From: DASZZX01 sp036260415
Lineage (GTDB): Bacteria > Actinomycetota > Nitriliruptoria > Nitriliruptorales > JAHWKO01
Assembly: GCA_036260415.1 (NCBI GenBank)
Contig: DASZZX010000407.1
Span: 1-11,476, forward strand
Direction of reading: 5' to 3'
DNA: 11,476 nt
Below are positions 6,487 through 11,476 of the stretch, piece after piece. Below the pieces are notes generated by a model. It did not search any database. It saw nothing but the letters and a program-made list of their open reading frames with translations, and had not been told where the DNA came from. Each line of letters starts with the position of its first letter. Position 1 is the first letter of the stretch. Both the position numbers and the translations under genes were made by a program.

Positions 6487-7302
6487 GTGCAGCACGTCGA
6501 GGTCCGGGGCGAACGCATCCCCGCGCTGGGGTTCGGCACCTGGCAGCTCAGTGGTGATGCCGCCCACGAGGGGGTGCGCCACGCCCTGGAGCTGGGCTAC
6601 CGCCACATCGACACGGCGCAGATGTACGCCAACGAGGAGGAGGTCGGCCGCGCCGTCCGTGACAGCGGCGTGGACCGCGACGAGGTGTTCCTGACCACGA
6701 AGGTGCCGCCCCGCAACCTCGAGCCCGGCGTGCTCGAGCGCAGTCACGAGGGAAGCCTGCGTGCGCTGAGCATGGACCGGGTCGACCTCCTGCTGATCCA
6801 CTGGCCCTCCGACCGGATCCCGCTCGGCGCGACGCTCGACGCGATGCGGTCGCTGCAGGAGCAGGGCAAGACGCGCCACATCGGCGTCAGCAACTTCACG
6901 CCGAGCCTGGTGCGTGAGGCGCTACGGCACGCCGAGGTGATCTGCAACCAGGTCGAGTACCACCCGTTCCTCGGCCAACGGGCGCTGTGCGAGCTGGCGG
7001 TTGAGCAGGATCTGATGCTGGCCGCCTACTCGCCCCTCGCCAAGGGGCGCGTCGCGAAGGACGCGACCCTGCGGGAGATCGGCGCAGCGCATGACAAGAC
7101 CCCGGCGCAGGTGGCACTGCGCTGGTTGGTGCAGCAGCGCAACGTGGCGGCGCTGCCGCGGTCGTCGAGCCCAACGCACCGCGCGGAGAACCTCGACGTC
7201 TTCGACTTCCACCTGTCCGATGACGAGGTCAAGCGCATCGAGGAGCTGGATCGCGACCAGCGGCTGATCGACCCCGGGCTCGCCCCCGACTGGGAGCGCT
7301 GA
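6487..7302 (+). CDS. Aldo/keto reductase (NADPH-dependent, 2,5-diketogluconate reductase-like)
   Basis: This 271-residue cytosolic (beta/alpha)8-barrel enzyme should reduce an aldehyde or ketone to an alcohol with NADPH. The full catalytic tetrad is visible: Asp42 (HIDTAQMY), Tyr47, Lys72 (TTKV) and His105 (LLIHWP). Other family marks are GFGTWQL (15-21), IGVSNFTP (132-139), NQVEYHP (154-160) and AYSPLAKG (180-187). The cofactor-phosphate loop reads LPRSSSPTHRAENL (223-236); the usual IPKS Lys is Arg225 here, a conservative swap that should still favour NADPH. Length and order are ordinary for the family. The GTG start follows the DUF4430 stop by 92 bases on the same strand, so co-transcription is possible, but nothing links it to corrinoid uptake. 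The substrate cannot be told from sequence. Confidence 0.95.
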   Translation: MQHVEVRGERIPALGFGTWQLSGDAAHEGVRHALELGYRHIDTAQMYANEEEVGRAVRDSGVDRDEVFLTTKVPPRNLEPGVLERSHEGSLRALSMDRVDLLLIHWPSDRIPLGATLDAMRSLQEQGKTRHIGVSNFTPSLVREALRHAEVICNQVEYHPFLGQRALCELAVEQDLMLAAYSPLAKGRVAKDATLREIGAAHDKTPAQVALRWLVQQRNVAALPRSSSPTHRAENLDVFDFHLSDDEVKRIEELDRDQRLIDPGLAPDWER

Positions 7303-7306
7303 CCGC

Positions 7307-7324
7307 GGGACCGACCGTCGGCCC
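7307..7324 (+). terminator. Possible terminator hairpin after the aldo/keto reductase
   Basis: Five bases beyond the stop codon, GGG-A-CCGA, loop CCG, TCGG-CCC can form a 7-bp G+C-rich stem with one bulged A. No T-run follows. U-less hairpins are common at actinobacterial gene ends, but chance hairpins are also frequent in DNA this rich in G+C. Confidence 0.35.
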
Positions 7325-7332
7325 GGCCACCC

Positions 7333-7421
7333 GTGCAGCCCACGCCGCGGTCATCCCGTGCAGCCCGCGCCGCGGTCATCCCGCGCGGCGCACGTCGCGG
7401 GTCACCCCGCGCGGCGCACGT
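7333..7421. repeat. Four imperfect 25-26 bp tandem repeats at the convergent gene ends
   Basis: Units start at 7333, 7358, 7383 and 7409. Units 1 and 2 (25 bases each) differ at one position, A versus G. Unit 3 (26 bases) is diverged from them and shares its first 13 bases, GCGCGGCGCACGT, with unit 4. The array runs from the non-coding gap into the last codons of the VWA gene, whose TGA (7404-7402) lies inside unit 3. There are no spacers, so it is not a CRISPR array. It looks like slippage duplication of the 3' end of that gene, and its CCGCGG palindromes could also form stems that stop converging transcription. Confidence 0.8.
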
Positions 7422-9324
7422 AGTCGCGAACGACGAAACGGCCCAGGTCGTCACCGGTGGCCTGGAAGACCTGCCCGCCGGTCAGCCGGGCGAGGCGGTC
7501 CGCGAACGCGACGAGGCCGGCTTCCTGCTCCAGCAGGAAGACGTGCAGGGCAATGCCCGAACGCGCCAGCCGCACCGCCTCGCGCAGGGTCTTCTCGACG
7601 GTCTCGCGCACCGGCGGCCAGTGGAACTCGGCGAGCTCGCCGACGAGGTGAGCGGTCGGTTCTCCGTCGGTGACCATGATGACCTGCTTGACCGGGCGGG
7701 CGTCGTCGTTGAGCAGCCGGCGCGCCAGCAGAAACGCGTGCTGCATGTTGGTGCCGTAGACACGCTCGAACCCGGCCGCCCCCAGGTCGGCCGGCTGCAG
7801 CCGGCGGGCGTAGTCCGAGAAGCCGATCAGGTAGAGGGCGTCCTGCGGGTACTTGCCCTGGATCAGGGCGTGCAGCGCCAGGGCCATCTTCTTCGCCGGG
7901 ATGAAGTGGCCCCGCAGCGGCATCGAGAACGACAGGTCCAGCAGCAGGGCCGTCGCGGTCCGCGGGCGGACCTCCATCTCCTGCACCTCGAAGTCGTCCG
8001 GGGAGAGGCGGACCTGCCGCCCGGGCCCGTGGCGCAGCACCGCGTTCGCGACCGTACGCTGCACGGCGATCGGCTCACGATCACCGAAGCGCCACGGTCG
8101 CGTGTGGCCGGTGGGCTCGGCGTCCACCCCCGCCGTCCGCGTCGTCGTCTGTCGCCGGATGCGGTCGAACAGCGTGGTCAACACCCGTTCCCCCAGCATG
8201 CGCGCCCCGCGCGGGGTCAGCTGCAGCCGCCCGTCGCGGTGCTGCAGCGCGCCCGCCTCCTCCAGCGCCCGCTCGATCGCGCGGAGGCGGCGCAGGTCGG
8301 TCGCGGCGTCGTCGCCGAGCGTGCGCCGGATCGTTTCCTCGTCCACGTCGTCCAGCGTCGCGCCCGGGTAGTCACCCTCGAGCTGGCGCTCGAGCTCGTC
8401 CAGCTCGCCGATGCGCTCGAAGGCGTCCACCACGCCCGACAAGGGCACCGGCTCGTCGCCCCACCTCGCACCCTGCCCGCTTCCCTGGTTCCAGGGCAGC
8501 TGCGGCAGCAGCCCGCGCAGCTGCTGCTCGAGCTGCGACATCTGGAAGGCGAGGTCGAGATCGTCGAGCACGGCTTGGGCCAGTTGCTGCAGCTCCTCCC
8601 GCTGCCGAGGGGTCATGCTCGCCAGCAGACGGCTCATGGCCGCCATGCGCCGGGCGAGCACCTCGAGCAGCTCGTCGAGGTCGGCGGGACGCTCCGGGAA
8701 GTGGTGACCGTGGGCGTCCATGAACGCCTCGAAGTCGGGCTCCTCGCCGCGCGCCCGCGCGACCAGCATCGCGTTGAGGTCCGCCAGCATCGCGGTGATG
8801 CCGGCGAGGTCCTGTGGGGTGAGCCGCTGCAGAGTCGCCGACAGGTCGCGGACGTACGCGTCCAGAACCTGCCGCCGCAGGTCGTCGACCAGCTGGGCGA
8901 ACCGGGCGGCGGCCACCTCGGAGGCGAACGTGTGGTCCTGCAGCTCGCGGATCGCCTGGCCCAGGTTGGCCGGCAGGGTGTCGAGCCGGAGCTCGCCGAA
9001 GCGGGCCTCCGGCGATGCGTCGGCCGCGAGAGCCTCGCGTTCCAGCGCGACGATCTCGTCCAGCCGCCGGCGGACGTCGGCCAGTGGCCCGTCGAGATCG
9101 ACCTCACGCCGCAGTCGCTCGCGGCGGGCGCGGAGCTGGCGCAACAGGTCATCGATGCCCCGGCTACGCCCGCGCACGCCGCGGCGGCGCAGGCGTTGCA
9201 GCGCCACGTCGGCGCCCGCACCCATGAGGAGGTCGTCGCCGAGCCGCTCCAGGACCGCACCGACGTCCAGCTCTTCTCCCAGCGGATCCTGGGTGCCGTC
9301 CCAGCGGCGGTAGCGCGCCCGCAT
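7402..9324 (-). CDS. VWA-domain protein with long helical N-terminal region (COG4867-like)
   Basis: This 640-residue protein has no signal peptide or membrane segment and is probably cytosolic. Residues 1-400 are charged and helix-rich, with Arg/Glu/Leu stretches that could form coiled coils (about 55-100, 210-275, 300-390). The von Willebrand A domain spans about 455-635 and has an intact metal-ion-dependent adhesion site: D463-L-S465-F-S467, Thr525 (YGTNM) and Asp553 (VTDGE). It should therefore bind Mg2+ and a protein partner. COG4867-type proteins of actinobacteria have this size and layout, and VWA proteins commonly pair with AAA+ ATPases such as MoxR or Mg-chelatase subunits. Here the gene starts (ATG 9324-9322) on the last base of the ftsH stop (TGATG overlap), so the nearest AAA+ partner is FtsH. 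An adaptor or regulatory role with that protease is inference only. The 3' end lies in tandem repeats. Confidence 0.88.
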   Translation of the reverse strand: MRARYRRWDGTQDPLGEELDVGAVLERLGDDLLMGAGADVALQRLRRRGVRGRSRGIDDLLRQLRARRERLRREVDLDGPLADVRRRLDEIVALEREALAADASPEARFGELRLDTLPANLGQAIRELQDHTFASEVAAARFAQLVDDLRRQVLDAYVRDLSATLQRLTPQDLAGITAMLADLNAMLVARARGEEPDFEAFMDAHGHHFPERPADLDELLEVLARRMAAMSRLLASMTPRQREELQQLAQAVLDDLDLAFQMSQLEQQLRGLLPQLPWNQGSGQGARWGDEPVPLSGVVDAFERIGELDELERQLEGDYPGATLDDVDEETIRRTLGDDAATDLRRLRAIERALEEAGALQHRDGRLQLTPRGARMLGERVLTTLFDRIRRQTTTRTAGVDAEPTGHTRPWRFGDREPIAVQRTVANAVLRHGPGRQVRLSPDDFEVQEMEVRPRTATALLLDLSFSMPLRGHFIPAKKMALALHALIQGKYPQDALYLIGFSDYARRLQPADLGAAGFERVYGTNMQHAFLLARRLLNDDARPVKQVIMVTDGEPTAHLVGELAEFHWPPVRETVEKTLREAVRLARSGIALHVFLLEQEAGLVAFADRLARLTGGQVFQATGDDLGRFVVRDYVRRAG

Positions 9325-11258
9325 CAGGCGGGCGGGACCGGGCGGCCCACGAGCCGGTGAACCTCCGCGCCGTCGACGGTCTCCTCCTCGAGCAGGCGCT
9401 GCACGAGTGCCTCCAACGCGTCACGGTGCTGCTCGAGATCCTCCAGCGCGCGCTTCTCGGCCTCCCGCAGCAGACGCGCGACCTCCTCGTCGATCAGCCG
9501 CTGCGTGGCCTCGGCGAACGGTCGTCGGGAGAACGGGCCCGTGCGGCGCTCTCCGTCGTCGCCGAGCGTGAGACCCGGGTGCTCCGCGTAGCCGACCGGA
9601 CCCAGCTTCTCCGACAGTCCGAAGTCGCGGACCATGCGGGCGGCGATCTCGGTGGCCTCCCGCAGGTCGTTGGCCGCGCCCGTGGACCCCTGGCCCAGCA
9701 CCAGCAACTCTGCCGCGCGCCCGCCCAGGCGGACAGCGAGCGTGTCGACCAGGTACTGCTCGGTGTGCAGCCGCCGCTCGTCGACGGGCAGCTGCTCGGT
9801 CGCCCCCAGCGCCCGGCCGGTCGGCAGGATGGTGACCTTCGCGACCGGGTCGGAGGGCTCCGACAGCGCCGCGACGATCGCGTGCCCCGACTCGTGCACC
9901 GCCACGCGGTGCTGCTCGTCCTCCGAGAGCACGTTGGACTCTTCGCGGCGACCCAGCATGATGCGGGTGCGAGCGCGGTCGAAATCGTCTGCGGTCAGCA
10001 CCTCACGGCCGTCGCGGACCGCGGTGATGGCGGCCTCGTTGGCGAGGTTCTCCAGATCCGCGCCGCTGAAGCCGGGGGTCGCCCGGGCCACCGCGTCCAG
10101 GTCGGCATCGTCGGCCAGCCGCTTGTTGGCCGTGTGGATCTGGAGGATGGCGAGCCGGTCGTGACGCCGGGGCAGGGCGACCATCAGCCGACGGTCGAAA
10201 CGGCCAGGCCGCAGCAGCGCCTCGTCGAGCAGTTGCGGGCGGTTGGTGGCAGCGATGACCACCACTCCTTCGGCCGGCTCGAACCCGTCCATCTCCGCCA
10301 GAAGCTGGTTGAGGGTCTGCTCCTGCTCGTTGTTCGCCCCGATCGTCGCCACACCACCTCGTTTGCGACCGACCGAATCCAGCTCGTCGATGAAGATGAT
10401 GGACGGCGACAGCTTGCGCGCCTGGGCGAACAGGTCGCGCACGCGGGAGGCCCCCACGCCGACCAGCATCTGCACGAAGCTGGAGCCCTCCACCGAGATG
10501 AACGGCACATCCGCCTCGCCGGCCACGGCACGGGCGAGCAGCGTCTTGCCCGTGCCGGGCGGGCCGATCAGCAGCACTCCCTTCGGCCCGCGCGCCCCGG
10601 CGCGGCGGTAGCGCTCCGGATCACGCAGGTAGTCGACGACCTCGCGGACCTCCCGCTTCAGCGCGCCGTACCCGGCGACGTCATCGAAGCCCGTGTCCGG
10701 CCGCTCGGTCGTGATCACGTCGGCTTGGGACCGCGTCATCCCGCGCAGTTGGGAGAACTGGCCGCGCGCCCGCCGGCCCAGCCACACGAACGCGGCGACG
10801 ATCAGGACGAACGGCAGCAGTCCGAGAACCACCCCCCATACCCCGGGCGAGGTCGTGCGCGCGTCCATCTGCACGCCCTTGTCTCGGAGCGTCGCGGTGA
10901 GCTGGTCGTGGTCGAGTGCGGCCGGTACCACCGTCGTGAACCGCCCGCCCTCCTGCAGCTCGCCCTCCACGTCGCCTTCGGGACCGATCGTGATGCGTTC
11001 GACGTGGCCCCGTTCGACGCGGTCGAGGAACTGCGAGTACGTGAGATCCTCGACGTCGCCGGGCGGGAACGACCCGAACAGCAGGAACCCGACCGCGAGC
11101 ACGGACCCGACCAGCAGCAGCCACCGCGCCCACCGCGGCAGGTCGGCCAGGGGCGGCTCTCCACCGTCGGACGGCTCGCCCGCCGTGCTTGCTCGCCGAG
11201 CCGGTCGCGGCTCGCCGGGTAGGTGGCCGCCGCGCGGTGGTCCGTTGGAGGGGGACAC
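9324..11258 (-). CDS. ftsH: ATP-dependent zinc metalloprotease FtsH
   Basis: This 644-residue membrane-anchored AAA+ protease should extract and degrade membrane and unstable cytosolic proteins as a hexamer. A Pro/Arg/Ser-rich cytoplasmic tail (1-44) precedes membrane helix 1 (about 45-64), an external domain (65-138) and helix 2 (about 141-160). The AAA domain has Walker A GPPGTGKT (232-239), Walker B IIFIDELDS (D291, E292) and the second region of homology ATNRPQLLDEALLRPGRFDR (337-356). The protease has HESGH (H455, E456, H459) and third zinc ligand Asp531. The C-terminus is helical and Glu/Leu-rich (590-627). Two points are unusual: the N-terminal tail is much longer than the few residues usual before helix 1, and the pore loop reads FVQMLVGVGA (261-270), with Leu where the common MFVG motif has Phe. 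An in-frame TAG (11270-11268) limits the start to GTG 11258. The next gene, encoding the VWA protein, is translationally coupled. Confidence 0.97.
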   Translation of the reverse strand: MSPSNGPPRGGHLPGEPRPARRASTAGEPSDGGEPPLADLPRWARWLLLVGSVLAVGFLLFGSFPPGDVEDLTYSQFLDRVERGHVERITIGPEGDVEGELQEGGRFTTVVPAALDHDQLTATLRDKGVQMDARTTSPGVWGVVLGLLPFVLIVAAFVWLGRRARGQFSQLRGMTRSQADVITTERPDTGFDDVAGYGALKREVREVVDYLRDPERYRRAGARGPKGVLLIGPPGTGKTLLARAVAGEADVPFISVEGSSFVQMLVGVGASRVRDLFAQARKLSPSIIFIDELDSVGRKRGGVATIGANNEQEQTLNQLLAEMDGFEPAEGVVVIAATNRPQLLDEALLRPGRFDRRLMVALPRRHDRLAILQIHTANKRLADDADLDAVARATPGFSGADLENLANEAAITAVRDGREVLTADDFDRARTRIMLGRREESNVLSEDEQHRVAVHESGHAIVAALSEPSDPVAKVTILPTGRALGATEQLPVDERRLHTEQYLVDTLAVRLGGRAAELLVLGQGSTGAANDLREATEIAARMVRDFGLSEKLGPVGYAEHPGLTLGDDGERRTGPFSRRPFAEATQRLIDEEVARLLREAEKRALEDLEQHRDALEALVQRLLEEETVDGAEVHRLVGRPVPPA

Positions 11259-11476
11259 GCCCCGAGGCTACCGACGGGCCCCACGGGGCATGGGCCGACC
11301 GTCCGACGGCTGGTACTGGTGCGCGACCGGCTCGACATCCCTCGTTGGCCTCGCCAGCGACCTGGCTTCGACCATCCCCCCGACGGGCTGGTCCGGTCTG
11401 ATCCTCCGCACGTCGGCTCTTCAGCCTGGTCGGCCTCCCTGCCGACGTCGGCACGGCGTCACCCGACCCCGGTTCG
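11259..11476. other. ftsH upstream region, no supported gene
   Basis: These 218 bases up to the right edge presumably hold the ftsH promoter. They contain a 14-bp perfect palindrome, TGCCGACGTCGGCA (11440-11453), and a second copy of its half ACGTCGGC at 11410-11417. No convincing -35/-10 pair was found. A plus-strand reading frame opens at 11290 and runs off the edge, but it lacks a good ribosome-binding site and family features. Confidence 0.5.

Noticed and set aside
7333..7421. CRISPR array
   Set aside because: The repeats are directly tandem with no spacers and extend into a coding sequence.
7333..9360. Long plus-strand open frame (675 codons) opposite the VWA gene, and a 621-codon one opposite ftsH (9357-11222)
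   Set aside because: Both are antisense frames kept open by high G+C; their translations show no domain, whereas the minus-strand readings carry complete MIDAS and AAA/HExxH motifs.
11290..11476. Start of a plus-strand gene running off the right edge
   Set aside because: The frame is open for 62 codons, but the ribosome-binding site is poor, no family is recognisable, and G+C bias at third positions fades after about 40 codons.

Overview
The DNA is very G+C-rich (well above 70% by inspection). It has GTG starts, stop/start overlaps and strong third-position G/C bias. A cell-wall-binding repeat 2 (CWB2) surface protein, a membrane-anchored DUF4430 protein and an FtsH/VWA pair all point to a high-GC Gram-positive actinobacterium. 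A deep-branching lineage rich in CWB2 proteins (Nitriliruptoria-like) is possible, but that is a guess.

Layout. Positions 1-5434 are read leftward. In transcription order they hold an energy-coupling-factor (ECF) transporter operon: T component (5434-4355), fused double ATPase (4358-2781) and S component (2784-1894), each pair joined by a GTGA stop/start overlap. Next comes a clear cobalamin riboswitch (about 1885-1703), then a secreted protein running off the left edge (1661-1). That protein has a terpene-cyclase-like alpha/alpha region followed by CWB2 repeats. Divergent from the T gene, with only 24 bp between start codons, is a rightward gene (5459-6394) for a signal-peptide, Cys-rich DUF4430/transcobalamin-C-like domain on a Pro/Ala stalk with a C-terminal membrane anchor. 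An aldo/keto reductase follows (6487-7302). It converges on a leftward pair, ftsH (11258-9324) and a VWA-domain gene (9324-7402), coupled by a TGATG overlap. Four imperfect 25-26 bp tandem repeats lie where the convergent genes meet.

How it may work. The riboswitch makes vitamin B12 the likely subject of the left two thirds. Animal intrinsic factor and transcobalamin consist of an alpha/alpha-barrel N-domain plus a small beta C-domain. This locus encodes an alpha/alpha-barrel-like surface protein (wall-bound) and a DUF4430 beta-domain protein (membrane-tethered) as separate genes around an ECF vitamin importer. My main hypothesis is a two-part, intrinsic-factor-like B12 capture system feeding an ECF transporter. 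The riboswitch is direct sequence evidence; the shared-ligand idea is inference. The aldo/keto reductase and the ftsH-VWA pair have no visible link to B12.
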